This document shows, piece by piece, positions 54,065-63,889 of a stretch of 64,000 nt of DNA. The notes under the pieces were generated by a model, which was not told the origin of the DNA, did no database searches, and worked only from the letters and a program-made list of their open reading frames with translations. Source of the stretch: CAXBBB01 sp963815505 (lineage in GTDB: Bacteria; Bacteroidota; Rhodothermia; Rhodothermales; BA12); contig CAWFGU010000022.1 of the NCBI GenBank assembly GCA_963815505.1, forward strand, positions 1 to 64,000, given 5' to 3'. Position 1 is the stretch's first letter, and the number at the start of each line of letters is the position of its first letter. Made by a program: the position numbers and the translations under genes.

Positions 54065-56337
54065 TCGAAGGCGAGCTTGAGACCGAACGACGGAATCAGC
54101 GGAAGCTGATTGATGCGGCGCAGGGTGAAGAGATCGAGGAAGAAGAGGTTGCGGCGGTCGTACGCGTTAATGACGCCGCCCTGGACCGTCGCGCGGACCC
54201 GATTGCCCAGCGGAAACGAGCGCGCCGCCGACAGGTCGAAGCGGTGGTAGGTCGGCAGGCGGCTGTCGTACGGCTCGCCGTAGATGACGCGCGGAGTCCC
54301 CGGCGTCTCACCGACATTGACCAGGCTGTCGAGTAGCACGAACGTGTCGAATCCCGCGCTGCGCGAGAAGGGCAAGCCACTTCCGAACTGCCACTTGGCG
54401 CTCAGATCGAAGCCCGCCACATCGACCTCGCCGACCAGGTTGACCTGGTGGCGGCGATCGTGCGGCGGGCTGAAGACGAGTTCGTCCGAGCCGTACCACA
54501 GCTGGAGCGTCTCCTGAGACGACGTGTACTCGACCTGTGAGTAAGCGTAGCTGAGGTAGCCGAAGAAACGGCCCTTCTCGAACTCGACGCGCGTATCGAC
54601 GCCCCACGCGACGCCCTCGGCCTGCTGCAAGCTCGTCGAGAACTCGGGCACGGCCGAGAACTCGGGGATGAGCAGGTTGTCGAGCCATTTATAGTAGCCC
54701 TCGACCTCGAACTCAAAACTGCGCGACGGGCGCACCTGGTAGCCCGCGATGGCGTGCATCGCCTTGGGCACCTCGTCGCCGGTATCGCTCGCCACCCAGG
54801 CCGTGAACACGTCACCCGCGTCGCGGCGGTCGGCGATGCCTTCCAGGTCCTGGCGGTACAGGCCCCACGCCAGCGTGAGCTGCTGGATCGCGTCCTCGCC
54901 TCCGGGACGCACGAACGCGCGCAAACGTGGCTCGACGGCCAGCTTGCCCCGGAACGCCGACCCTCTGACGCCGGGCTGGATCACGAACCAATCGGCCAGC
55001 GGAATGCCCGCGTCCACGAACGTCGAGGCTTCGGTCAGGAACTCGCGGTCGGCCGATTGGCGCCCGCTGAACGAGGTGCCCAGGTCGTAGTCGATCTCGA
55101 CGTTGCGCACGCCCGCGCCGAACTCGATTTGCTGCTCGCCCAGCACATACGTCAGGCCGATGTCGGCGTTGACCGAGCGAACCGACGAGGTACGATCAGG
55201 GTCGTCGGCGTCGCCGAACTCGTTGGAGAGCGTCGTATAGGTCAGCGTGACCGCGCCGATGATCGGCAGTCCTTCGGGCAGGTGGACGAGCCGCATACCG
55301 TACGCCTCGTTCTCCCACTTGACGATGTCGTTGGTTTCCTCCCCCAAGTTGTTGGGGTCCTCTGCAGCGAGGTCCGACAGGTTGCCCCGATCGTACGTCC
55401 GCATCAGCGTGACGGACGCCGAAGTGGATGGGCTCAGACGGGCGTCCAACTTGGCGAAGCGGTCCCAGAAGCGGTACGGCAGGTCCTGACCCAGAAGTCC
55501 GGGAGCGACGGATTCGATGACCGACTCGCGCGCACTCACAAGAAACGACGCGCGCCCCTTGACGATCGGCCCCTCGACCGACGCCGCCGTCAGAAACGGG
55601 CCGGCCGACGCCGAGCCTTCGAAACTGCGGTTGTTACCCTGCCGCGTCTTCACGTCGATCACGGACGAGATGCGTCCGCCGTAACGCGCGCCGAAGCCTC
55701 CGGCGTAGATATCGGTCGACTGCAGGATTTCGGCGGGGAAGGCCGAGTAGAAGCCGATCACGTGGAACGGCTGAAAAATGGGAATCCCGTCGATCAGGAC
55801 GAGGTTTTGCGACGGCGTGCCTCCGCGTACGAAGAGTTGTCCGCCCCGGTCGCCCGTAGACACGACGCCCGGCATCGACTGCAGATAGCCCACCAAGTCA
55901 GCCGACAAGCCGGGCGACGGAATGCGCTCCAAATCGGCGCTGCGGACTGTCGTCAGACCTGCCGCGCCCATCGACTGCACGCCCGCTCCATCGGCCTCGA
56001 CGACGACATCGCCCAGTTCATCGGTCGCAAACGCGATTTCGAACTCGCGCGTGACGTAGGCGCCCGGATCGAGCGCGATGCGCTCCTCTAACTCCTCGTA
56101 TCCGACGTAGGTGATGCGCAGCGTGTAGGCGCCCGGTGCGATGCGCGTGATGATGAAGTAGCCGTCGCGGTCGGTCGCCGAACCGATGGGCGTGCCGCCC
56201 TGCTCGGGTTCGAGCCGCACGTTGACCCCTTGCAAGACGCTGCCGTCGTCCGCGTCGCGCACGAAGCCGCGCAGAGTGGCATCCTGAGCCGCGGCAGGCA
56301 GTGCGGCGAGCAGGACAAAGAGTAGAGCAGAGCGCAT
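54061..56337 (-). CDS. TonB-dependent receptor with carboxypeptidase-like regulatory domain
   Basis: About 758 residues. A signal peptide (MRSALLFVLLAALPAAAQ) is followed by a carboxypeptidase-like domain (LRGFVRDADDGSVLQGVNVRL...GYEELEERIAL), a plug (GLSADLVGYLQSMPGVVSTGDRGGQLFVRGGTPSQNLVLIDGIPIFQPFHVIGFYSAF) and a beta-barrel ending in FGLKLAFE with a terminal aromatic. ATG 56337 gives the signal peptide. The substrate is unknown. It overlaps the DUF4249 gene by four bases. Confidence 0.9.
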   Translation of the reverse strand: MRSALLFVLLAALPAAAQDATLRGFVRDADDGSVLQGVNVRLEPEQGGTPIGSATDRDGYFIITRIAPGAYTLRITYVGYEELEERIALDPGAYVTREFEIAFATDELGDVVVEADGAGVQSMGAAGLTTVRSADLERIPSPGLSADLVGYLQSMPGVVSTGDRGGQLFVRGGTPSQNLVLIDGIPIFQPFHVIGFYSAFPAEILQSTDIYAGGFGARYGGRISSVIDVKTRQGNNRSFEGSASAGPFLTAASVEGPIVKGRASFLVSARESVIESVAPGLLGQDLPYRFWDRFAKLDARLSPSTSASVTLMRTYDRGNLSDLAAEDPNNLGEETNDIVKWENEAYGMRLVHLPEGLPIIGAVTLTYTTLSNEFGDADDPDRTSSVRSVNADIGLTYVLGEQQIEFGAGVRNVEIDYDLGTSFSGRQSADREFLTEASTFVDAGIPLADWFVIQPGVRGSAFRGKLAVEPRLRAFVRPGGEDAIQQLTLAWGLYRQDLEGIADRRDAGDVFTAWVASDTGDEVPKAMHAIAGYQVRPSRSFEFEVEGYYKWLDNLLIPEFSAVPEFSTSLQQAEGVAWGVDTRVEFEKGRFFGYLSYAYSQVEYTSSQETLQLWYGSDELVFSPPHDRRHQVNLVGEVDVAGFDLSAKWQFGSGLPFSRSAGFDTFVLLDSLVNVGETPGTPRVIYGEPYDSRLPTYHRFDLSAARSFPLGNRVRATVQGGVINAYDRRNLFFLDLFTLRRINQLPLIPSFGLKLAFE

Positions 56338-56518
56338 ACGGCGGCGGGCAGAAGAGCGCGCAACATAGCCCAAACGCCCGCGCGGCGAAAGCCGGTTCCG
56401 GCTGCCTACGCTACTCTACCAGTGGAGGCCCCTCGGCTGCGACACTTCGTGGTGCGTGGGACCGGCAGTTGCCTCGGCTGTCGTTCGCGAGCCGCGCACT
56501 CATTTCCTCCGTGGATCA

Positions 56519-57334
56519 TCACCCACAGCCCAGCGATGCGCAGACGACTGAGTCGGGTGGCGTCCACTCGAAAACCGAGGTCGCGGCGCCTACGAGTTCG
56601 CCCGGCGCGTCGTCGACCTGGCCGGATGACGTGACGACGAGGTGGGCGCGGACCGAAAAAAGGCGCAGCGAATCGGTACTGCCGACAAAAGCGGCGGCGG
56701 TGGGGCCGAACGTGCCCAGGTCGCGCTCCAGGCGGACGTTGAAGGCATACCCGGCGCTCGCCGACGCTCCGGCGCCGTAGGCTCGGACGAACTCGGAAAG
56801 GTTGGTCGAGTCGCGCGCGCCGAAGAAGTACGTGAGCACCAGGCTGGACGGGATCGTCCGCAGGTCCTGCCACGTGAGCACTTGGGTCAGGCCGAACGCC
56901 GTGTCGGCGGCGACCGAATCGACCTGTCCCCGATAGCGGGGCGGAAGCGCGATGCGGCCGACGACCAGCCGCTCGCCGAAGTCGCCCGTCACGCGGCCTT
57001 CGATGCGGTAGACGGCTCCGGCGCGTGCCGTCGTGTCGGCGACGAAGACGGCGCCTTGGCCGCCCGGAATAGGAGAGCCGCGGCGCGTGAGCCGGAGCGT
57101 GTCGCCGCCCTGCTCGATCAGTAGAGCACGCGCGTCGGAGGGAAGGCTGCCGGGCGCCGTGACAGGTTCGACGCGGACGAACTGCTCCTCCTCGTCTGCA
57201 GAGAGGGCGGCGTAGAGAGCGGCGGGAGCGGCGGGTTCTTCGAAGGGATCGAAGGCCGTACTGCATCCCGCGACGACGAGCGTGGCCCAGAGGGCGAGCA
57301 GCAGAGCGAGCGAGCGGTTCGGGGATGCAGTCAT
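56519..57334 (-). CDS. DUF4249-like lipoprotein, partner of the second receptor
   Basis: 271 residues. The lipobox is VVAGC. It is strand-rich with the same kind of two-part layout as the other lipoprotein (ALLIEQGGDTLRLTRRG, AVYRIEGRVTGDFGERLVVGRIALP) but diverged. ATG 57334 overlaps the receptor stop (ATGA), so the pair is coupled. Confidence 0.7.
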   Translation of the reverse strand: MTASPNRSLALLLALWATLVVAGCSTAFDPFEEPAAPAALYAALSADEEEQFVRVEPVTAPGSLPSDARALLIEQGGDTLRLTRRGSPIPGGQGAVFVADTTARAGAVYRIEGRVTGDFGERLVVGRIALPPRYRGQVDSVAADTAFGLTQVLTWQDLRTIPSSLVLTYFFGARDSTNLSEFVRAYGAGASASAGYAFNVRLERDLGTFGPTAAAFVGSTDSLRLFSVRAHLVVTSSGQVDDAPGELVGAATSVFEWTPPDSVVCASLGCG

Positions 57335-59514
57335 CGAGCGGACAGGCGGAAGCCGACGGTGAGCGTGCGTGGCAGCACGTCGCGGCGGCTGCGCGTAGCT
57401 ACGTCGTAGGCGAACAGGTTGGCGCGGTCGTACACGTTCTCGACACCGACGAACGCCTGAGCGGACGCGCGTCCGATCTCCCGAGAGTAGCGCGCCGACA
57501 CGTCCATGCGGTGATGCGCGGGAAGACGCGTGGCGCCCGGCGGTGCGGCGATGGCGACGATGCCGCCCGGATCCGAAGCGAGGGCACCGGGACGCAGCGG
57601 ATCGGCGTCGACGCCGCGGTAGAACCCTCTGACACGCGTGAACGGGCGACCGCTTCCGCCCTGCCAGACCAGCCCGACGCTCACCGGCCCATTCTGCCAC
57701 GTCGCTCGAACCGCACCGGACAGCGGCTGATCCGTCGGTGCGTCGTACTCGGTATCCGGCTCGCGGTAGCGCGTGCGGCTCCACGCGCCGTTGGCCGCCA
57801 CCGTAAGGGCGCCTATCGGCAAGCGGACGGGCACACGCAGGCTCGCCTCGACTCCGCGGGCATGGCCCTGCGTCTGGCTGTCAGCCGAGGGCGGGCGTCC
57901 GGGCGTGCCGGGCGTCAGGTGATCCATCCGGCGGACGTAGGCCTCCAGCCGGGCTTCGAGCGTTGGGGCGGCGAGTGACCAGCCCAGGCTCGCCGTACGG
58001 GCGCGCGGCACGGGCGCATCGTCGGGAGCGGGTACCCAGGCGGTGAACGGGTCGCCGGGGCGGCGGAGGCCGTAGCGGGCGCCGATGGCTTGGTAGGCGA
58101 TTCCCGCCGACGCGTCGACGGACTGCGCGCCACGCCTCCACCGGGCCTGGATCGTCGGGGCGCCCAGCGTCTGCCCGCGCGACGGAAACGCGCTCAGCCT
58201 CACGCCCGGCGCCACCTCAAACGGACCGCGCGCGATGCTCAGTTCGGTGAAAATCGTCGCCTCGGTCATGAACTCCTCGACCTGTTCGCCCCGAACCGAA
58301 CCGACCGGAGCCAGCGACGCGGCGAAGCGGCCCGTTTGCGCCTGCATGCCCATCGCGAACGTCGCCCGGTCGAACAGGTAGCGCAACCCGAACGAGCCGC
58401 CATAGAAGTCGGCGTCCGACGCATCGGACTGGCTCGTGCTGCGCATCCGCGATCCGTAGACGTGCACGTCGGTCACGAGTGCCTGCCCCGGCGGCAAGTA
58501 GCGCAGGCGAATGCCTGCCCCGGAGTTGGCCCACGTAACCTCGTTGGCGCCGCGCGAGGGGCCGAGGCTGCCCTCGTCACCCGACGCCAGCCCTGTCAGC
58601 CGCAGTGTGGCGGTCGGTGTGAGCGAGGCGTCGACGTGGCCCAGCGCATCCCAGAAGCCGAACGGCTGGGCGCCGCCCGTAACGCCCGAGCCGATTTCGC
58701 CGACGAACGAGCGCCTCGCTGCCACCAGCGCCGTCACGTCTGGCGCCACGACCGATTCGGCAGCGAACCCGCTCAGCAGCGGTGCCACGTCGACCGTAGC
58801 GACCGGTCTGCGCGACGGTTTGCGTAGCGTCACGTCCACGACCGATGCCATCCGCCCACCGTAGCGCGCCGGAAACGCCCCAGCGTAGGCGTCGACGTGG
58901 GCGACAGCCTCCCCCGGCACGACCGACAGCCCGCCTAGCACGTGAATCGGACGCAGAATAGGAATGCCCTCGACCAGAAACAGGTTGTGCGTCGGCTCAC
59001 CGCCCCGGACGACCAGCCCGCCACTGCCATCGCCCGAGAGTGTGAACGCAGGCAGCGTCTCGAGCGCCCGCGCCACGTCCGGTCCCGGCAGCAGTCCGCC
59101 CGGAGGAAGCAGCGCCCGCGCGCCCAGCCGCTGCCCGTCGCCGCCCGCAGCCGACGCGTCGCGCGAGGCGTCCACTTCGGCTTCGCCAGCCAGGATCGGA
59201 GCCGGAGCCAGCACGACCTGCCGACTGGCGTTCTCGCCCGGCGCCAGCGTCAAATCGGTCACACGTGCGGCGAAGTCGGGATGCGTCGTGACCAATCGGT
59301 AGGCGCCCGGCAGCAAGCGCGCAAACGCAAACGTCCCGTCGGCCCCGCTCGCCGTCGTCACCCGAAAGCCCGCCTCGTGCGTCGCGTCCACCGTAGCTCC
59401 GGCGACGGCGACCAGTCCATCCGCCGCCACGACCGATCCGCTGAGGCGAGCAGGCTGCGCCGCCACCGCGCCCGCCGACAGCAGCGCAATCAGGAGGAGC
59501 GAGCGAGCGGTCAC
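57331..59514 (-). CDS. TonB-dependent receptor (second)
   Basis: 727 residues from GTG 59514. A signal peptide (LLLIALLSAGAVAAQP) is followed by a carboxypeptidase-like domain (LSGSVVAADGLVAVAGATVDA...GAYRLVTTHPDFAARVTDL), a plug (GPDVARALETLPAFTLSGDGSGGLVVRGGEPTHNLFLVEGIPILRPIHVLGGLS) and a barrel. It is clearly related to the receptor at 54061 in layout, with modest sequence similarity, so the two receptor-lipoprotein pairs look like an old duplication. Confidence 0.88.
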   Translation of the reverse strand: MTARSLLLIALLSAGAVAAQPARLSGSVVAADGLVAVAGATVDATHEAGFRVTTASGADGTFAFARLLPGAYRLVTTHPDFAARVTDLTLAPGENASRQVVLAPAPILAGEAEVDASRDASAAGGDGQRLGARALLPPGGLLPGPDVARALETLPAFTLSGDGSGGLVVRGGEPTHNLFLVEGIPILRPIHVLGGLSVVPGEAVAHVDAYAGAFPARYGGRMASVVDVTLRKPSRRPVATVDVAPLLSGFAAESVVAPDVTALVAARRSFVGEIGSGVTGGAQPFGFWDALGHVDASLTPTATLRLTGLASGDEGSLGPSRGANEVTWANSGAGIRLRYLPPGQALVTDVHVYGSRMRSTSQSDASDADFYGGSFGLRYLFDRATFAMGMQAQTGRFAASLAPVGSVRGEQVEEFMTEATIFTELSIARGPFEVAPGVRLSAFPSRGQTLGAPTIQARWRRGAQSVDASAGIAYQAIGARYGLRRPGDPFTAWVPAPDDAPVPRARTASLGWSLAAPTLEARLEAYVRRMDHLTPGTPGRPPSADSQTQGHARGVEASLRVPVRLPIGALTVAANGAWSRTRYREPDTEYDAPTDQPLSGAVRATWQNGPVSVGLVWQGGSGRPFTRVRGFYRGVDADPLRPGALASDPGGIVAIAAPPGATRLPAHHRMDVSARYSREIGRASAQAFVGVENVYDRANLFAYDVATRSRRDVLPRTLTVGFRLSAR

Positions 59515-59552
59515 GGCAGCAAGGCGAAGGAGCCGCCCAAGATAGCCGAGCC

Positions 59553-60701
59553 TCAGCCCGCCGGTGCGATGGACTTCTCGAACAGGCTCAGCGCGCGCCC
59601 GACTGCCTGATCCATATTGTAGTACTTGTAGTCGGCCAAGCGCCCGGCCGCGAGCAGCGACGGGTGGACACGCGCCAACTCATCCGCGTAGCGGTGATAG
59701 AGCGTGCGGTTGTCGGGGTGCGGGACGGGGTAGTATGGTTCGGTCTGACCGGGCACGTGCGCCAGGGCGAACTCGCGCGTCAGCGTCGTCGCGTCGGTCT
59801 GCTGACCGGTGAAGTGGCGATGCTCGACGATGCGCGTGAAACCGCCATCGGCCGGATCGGGATAGTTGACCTGGGCGACGGGCTGCGCCAGTTCGGACTG
59901 GTCGCGCGTGTGGTGCTCGAAACGGAGACTGCGGTAGGGCAGCGCGCCATGCGCATAGCCCATCAGCGCGTCGATTGGGCCGGTGTAGAGGACGCGGCCG
60001 AACGACGCCATCGCCTCGGCCTGTTCGAACGTCGTCCCGGTCGCCACGTCGATGCCGGGCTGGTCGAGGATGCGTTGGACCATCGCCGTATAGCCGTCGA
60101 CGGGAATGCCCTGGTACGGGTCCTGGAAGTAGCGGTCGTCGCGGCCGACGCGGATCGGGACGCGACCAGTCACGCTCGGGTCGAGGTCGGCCGGGCCGAC
60201 GCCCCACTGCTTGCGCGTGTAGCCGTCGAAGAGCGCGTCGTACGCCGCCTGCCCGACGCGCCGAAGATCAGCGTCGGGGTGCTCGCGCAGGCGCAAGACC
60301 GGCACGTGGGCGCCTTCGTCGAACTCAGCCAGCAGTTTGGCCGTCAGCCGCGCGGCCTCGGCGGGCGAGAACAGCGCGGCCAGCGTGTCGAGGTTGAACG
60401 GAACCGGCACCAGCCGCTCACCGACCCGCGCCAGCACGCGGTGTTCGTACGGCCGCCAGCGTGTGAACTCCGACAGGTATCGCCACACCTTCTCGCTCTT
60501 GGTGTGGAAGAGGTGCGGGCCATAAACGTGCGTCCAGACGCCGCGGGCATTGGGCGCGTCGTATGCGTTTCCCGCAACGTGATCGCGGCGGTCGACGACG
60601 AGGACACGCTTGCCCAGGACAGTCGCGATACGCTCGGCGGCGACGGCTCCCGTCAACCCGGCGCCGACGACGAGCCAGTCGTAGGTGGGGCGTGGGGTCA
60701 T
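59553..60701 (-). CDS. glf: UDP-galactopyranose mutase
   Basis: 382 residues, flavoprotein. It has the Rossmann loop VVGAGLTGAVAAERIA, then VVDRRDHVAGNAYDA, YGPHLFHTKSEKVW, YTRKQWG, and the C-terminal GRLADYKYYNMDQAVGRAL. It interconverts UDP-galactopyranose and UDP-galactofuranose for cell-surface glycans. It lies 38 bases upstream of the receptor gene on the same strand. Confidence 0.95.
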   Translation of the reverse strand: MTPRPTYDWLVVGAGLTGAVAAERIATVLGKRVLVVDRRDHVAGNAYDAPNARGVWTHVYGPHLFHTKSEKVWRYLSEFTRWRPYEHRVLARVGERLVPVPFNLDTLAALFSPAEAARLTAKLLAEFDEGAHVPVLRLREHPDADLRRVGQAAYDALFDGYTRKQWGVGPADLDPSVTGRVPIRVGRDDRYFQDPYQGIPVDGYTAMVQRILDQPGIDVATGTTFEQAEAMASFGRVLYTGPIDALMGYAHGALPYRSLRFEHHTRDQSELAQPVAQVNYPDPADGGFTRIVEHRHFTGQQTDATTLTREFALAHVPGQTEPYYPVPHPDNRTLYHRYADELARVHPSLLAAGRLADYKYYNMDQAVGRALSLFEKSIAPAG

Positions 60702-60798
60702 GGAAAAGTCGAGGTCGGGAAACGGGCAGTCGGCTACCTTGCGGCAAGTGGGAAGCTACGCCGACCGCTAACAGCCTCTCCCCCACCTGTCCCCCGTC

Positions 60799-61728
60799 GT
60801 GCCCGACGCGCGCCTTCTTCACCTGCCCGCCGACGCTGCGCGCCTGCTCGCCAGCGGCCAACTCGTCGCGTTTCCCACCGAGACGGTCTATGGCCTGGGC
60901 GCGCGGATGGACGATGCCCAAGCCGTGGCGCGCATCTTCGAGGCCAAGGGGCGACCGGCGAGCAACCCGCTGATCGCGCATGTCGCGTCGGTCACTACCG
61001 CGCGGTCGCTTGCCGCAGAGTGGACGCCGTCGGCCGAGGCGCTCGCGCATCTGTGGCCCGGCCCCCTGACGCTCGTCGTCCGCCGCGCCATCGGCGTGCC
61101 CGACCACGCGACGGCTGGCTTGGACACGCTGGGCATTCGGGTGCCGTCACATCCGCTCGCGTCAGAGATGCTGGGCGCGTGCCCGTTTCCCGTCGTCGCG
61201 CCGTCCGCCAACCGCTCGGGCCGCCCATCGCCGACGACTGCACAGGCCGTACTGGACGACTTGAGCGGACGCATCGACGCCGTACTGGATGGATTGCAAT
61301 CGCAAACAGGGCTGGAATCGACCGTAGTGGACGTGTCCCGAGGCGAAGCCGTCATTCTGCGCCCCGGCTCGGTCACGCTGGGCGATCTGCGCGCGGTCTG
61401 GCCCGGCGCCCGCATGGCCCGCCCGGACGACTCGGCCGAGCGCAGTCCCGGCACGCGCTTCCGCCACTACGCCCCCGACGCCCGCGTCCACATCGATGCT
61501 CTCGGCGAGGCACCGCGCTGGTGGATCGGCATCGGCTCACCAGACGACCCAGCCGCGTTCGCGGTCGTCCGCTCGCTGCCCGGCGCGGACGCCTACGCCC
61601 GCGCGCTGTTCGCTTTTTTCCGCGAGGCCGATGCGGAGGGCGCAGCGTCGATCACCTGCGCTCCGGTACAGGCGGACGGCATCGGCGTCGCCCTGATGGA
61701 CCGAATCGAGCGGGCAGCACGCGGGTAG
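60799..61728 (+). CDS. L-threonylcarbamoyladenylate synthase (Sua5-type)
   Basis: 309 residues from GTG 60799. The YrdC domain has LVAFPTETVYGLGARM, the KxR...SxN motif in KGRPASNPLIAH, and PFPVVAPSANRSGRPSPT. The Sua5/YwlC C-terminal domain begins near SPGTRFRHYAPDA. It makes the threonylcarbamoyl-AMP used for the t6A modification of tRNA. It is divergent from glf. Confidence 0.94.
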   Translation: MPDARLLHLPADAARLLASGQLVAFPTETVYGLGARMDDAQAVARIFEAKGRPASNPLIAHVASVTTARSLAAEWTPSAEALAHLWPGPLTLVVRRAIGVPDHATAGLDTLGIRVPSHPLASEMLGACPFPVVAPSANRSGRPSPTTAQAVLDDLSGRIDAVLDGLQSQTGLESTVVDVSRGEAVILRPGSVTLGDLRAVWPGARMARPDDSAERSPGTRFRHYAPDARVHIDALGEAPRWWIGIGSPDDPAAFAVVRSLPGADAYARALFAFFREADAEGAASITCAPVQADGIGVALMDRIERAARG

Positions 61729-61790
61729 TGCAGGCCGCAAGGCAAGCCAACCGCCGCAACACGGGGCAGCAACCGCCCTCCTCCTCCATC

Positions 61791-61840
61791 TGTCATCGTG
61801 AGGAGCCCCAGCATCACCGATGTGCAGCGACGTGGCGACC
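61791..61840. repeat. Possible degenerate dispersed repeat
   Basis: TGTCATCGTGAGGAGCC ... GCAGCGACGTGGCGACC resembles the common dispersed element type GTCATnnnGAGG...GCGACGTGGCGATC. It lies in the 245-base gap between two convergent genes. A partly similar stretch is in the fliP-fliQ gap. Low certainty. Confidence 0.3.
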
Positions 61841-61973
61841 GGGTTTTTTCTCAGCGTCAGGGCATCGCCACGGCCTTGACCCTTGCGCGATGCCAGCGTT
61901 GGGGAGAGAGCAGCGCGCGACGCAGCGGCGGCGCAGGAGTCGAGCGCAACAACGTCACCGGCCGTGGAGGCCT

Positions 61974-63179
61974 TCACCCGCGCGTGTGCACCGCCACCCA
62001 GCGCGCCGCTGTGGGAAGGGCGTTGCCCAAACGGACGAGCGCGTCGGCGCCCCAGGGCCGCGAAAATGTCTCGTGCAAGCCGCGTCCCAGGCGCAGACGC
62101 AGGGCGTAGCGGCGCTGCCAGTCCGACGCGTAGGCGGCTTCGAAGTCGGTCTGCGACAGCTCGCCGCCGAGGTGGGCGGCCAGCAGCGGCGCGGCGACGG
62201 TCGCGCTGTGGAGGGCCATCGCCATGCCGTCGCCGCAGAAGGGCGTGATCATCGCGGCCGTGTCGCCCACCATCATGGTGCCCTGCTCGAACATACCCTT
62301 TCGCCGAAACGATACCTGAGCGACGGCCTCGAAGCGCGGCACGACGCGCTCCATTTTGTCCAGCCGAGCGGCCAGGTGCGGGTTGGCACGCATCGCTCCG
62401 CCGAGCATAGCATCGGGCGACCCGCCAGCGGCTTTGAGGGCGCGCTCGTGGGCGATCCAGCAGACGTTGATGCGTCCGTCTTCGACGTGTGACATGCCGC
62501 AATAGCCGCCGTCGAAAGCATGGAGCTCGATCCAGTCGCCGATGTCGTCGCCTTCGAAGTGCGCTTTGAATCCGACGAGCGGACTCGTCCGTCCTACGAA
62601 CGCGCGTCCCATGGCCCCGTCGACGCTTGATCGCTTGCCCCAGGCTCCGACGACCGCGTCGGCCCGAACGCTGCCTCCGTTCCACGACACCACGTGCCGA
62701 TTTCCGTCGCGCTCGACCGACCGAACGGGGACACCGTCCAGCGCCTCGCCGCCCGCCTTCCGGACCGCCTCGAACAGAATCGGGTCGAGCAGGTAGCGGC
62801 TCAGTCCGAGCGCCTGACCAGGCAACTCGGTGTCCATCCGCGCGCCAGAGGGAGCCGTGAGCGCGGCTCGGTGAATCGGCACGGCTCCGGCGGCTTTGAC
62901 CTCTTCCAGCACGCCCAGTTGAGCGAAGACGCCCTGCGCCTCAGGCGACAAGAACTCGCCGCACAGCTTGTGGACCGGGTAGCGCTTGCGTTCGAGCACC
63001 AGCACGCTGCGTCCCGTACGCGCCAGCAGCGTTCCCATCGCGCATCCCGCCAGCCCGCCGCCCACCACGACGACATCGTAAGCCGAGTTCTCAGGCAACG
63101 CGAGCCCGTCGGTAGCACCTCGCCGCGTCACGGCGGCGGTTGGGATCGGCAAAGATGCAGGCGGGAGACCGACTCTCAT
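61974..63179 (-). CDS. FAD-dependent oxidoreductase, geranylgeranyl-reductase family
   Basis: 401 residues. The dinucleotide-binding loop is DVVVVGGGLAGCAMG, followed by LVLERKRYPVHKLCGEFLSPEA and the second FAD motif MMVGDTAAMITPFCGDGMAMAL. Such flavoproteins act as polyprenyl reductases or as hydroxylases of phenolic lipids. ATG 63179 overlaps the methyltransferase stop (ATGA). The pairing with a methyltransferase recalls the type III polyketide synthase / methyltransferase / flavin monooxygenase sets of alkylresorcinol pathways. Confidence 0.85.
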   Translation of the reverse strand: MRVGLPPASLPIPTAAVTRRGATDGLALPENSAYDVVVVGGGLAGCAMGTLLARTGRSVLVLERKRYPVHKLCGEFLSPEAQGVFAQLGVLEEVKAAGAVPIHRAALTAPSGARMDTELPGQALGLSRYLLDPILFEAVRKAGGEALDGVPVRSVERDGNRHVVSWNGGSVRADAVVGAWGKRSSVDGAMGRAFVGRTSPLVGFKAHFEGDDIGDWIELHAFDGGYCGMSHVEDGRINVCWIAHERALKAAGGSPDAMLGGAMRANPHLAARLDKMERVVPRFEAVAQVSFRRKGMFEQGTMMVGDTAAMITPFCGDGMAMALHSATVAAPLLAAHLGGELSQTDFEAAYASDWQRRYALRLRLGRGLHETFSRPWGADALVRLGNALPTAARWVAVHTRG

Positions 63180-63889
63180 CGGCCCACCAGAATCCAGCGA
63201 AACGCCCAGCGCCACGACACGTCGGCGTCCAATCCGGCGCGTTCGGCTAGCGACTCCAGGTCCGAGCGCGTAAAGCCGCGGGCGACCGAGTGGGGCGCGT
63301 CCTTGCGAAACATCTCCGAAGCGCGCGTCAGGCGGGCGATCAGGTCGATACTGCGATAAGCGAGCGCGTGGCGGTGCAAATCGTTGACGACGACCACGCG
63401 AGCGACGCGCTTCATCTCGGCTAGCAGGCGGACGGCGTTCCGGTCGTCGAAGTGGTGGAGGAAGAGCCCGGCATGGGCCACGTCGAAGCTGTCGTCGGCG
63501 TAGGGCAGGCGGAGCGCGTCGGCCACGTCGAACGTCAGGCGCGGCAGCAGGTGGGGCGCCAGCGTTCCGGCTGCGATGCGCCGGGCGTAGTCGACGGCGG
63601 CCGGGTTGAGATCGACGGCCTCGACCTCGACCTGCACACGCTCGTCGCCGCCCCACCGGACCAAGTCGATGCCGAAATCTCCGCCTCCGGCACCCACGTC
63701 GAGCACACGCGCGCTGCGCCCGCTGACGGCGCGAAGCGTAGGCGCCAGGGCGTTGATCGAGTTCTTCGACCCACCCAGGAAGCGGCCGACCAGCCGAAGT
63801 TCGTCGAGCGCATCGGTGAGCCTATCGTCACCGATGGTCAAGTCGTCCATCATCTCAGGCGACGTATCGCGCGTGGCGAGAGAGGGCAT
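63176..63889 (-). CDS. Class I SAM-dependent methyltransferase
   Basis: 237 residues. Motif I is VLDVGAGGGDFGIDL, with an acidic loop EAVDLNP, DALRLPYADDSFDVAHAGLFLHHF and a post-motif helix. The C-terminal part is consistent with small lipid or quinone methyltransferases. It is coupled to the flavoprotein downstream. Its promoter or upstream partner would lie beyond 63.9 kb; the last 111 bases hold no complete gene. Confidence 0.85.
   Translation of the reverse strand: MPSLATRDTSPEMMDDLTIGDDRLTDALDELRLVGRFLGGSKNSINALAPTLRAVSGRSARVLDVGAGGGDFGIDLVRWGGDERVQVEVEAVDLNPAAVDYARRIAAGTLAPHLLPRLTFDVADALRLPYADDSFDVAHAGLFLHHFDDRNAVRLLAEMKRVARVVVVNDLHRHALAYRSIDLIARLTRASEMFRKDAPHSVARGFTRSDLESLAERAGLDADVSWRWAFRWILVGR

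Noticed and set aside
54754..56091. A 445-codon plus-strand frame opposite the TonB-dependent receptor
   Set aside because: Antisense shadow of a well-supported receptor gene, with Arg/Val/Ala-rich composition and no motif.
59664..62492. A 942-codon plus-strand open frame across glf, the Sua5 gene and the flavoprotein gene
   Set aside because: It runs antisense to glf and the flavoprotein gene and out of frame through the Sua5-type gene, and is rich in Arg, His, Ala and Gly with no domain. High GC leaves stop codons rare in shadow frames.
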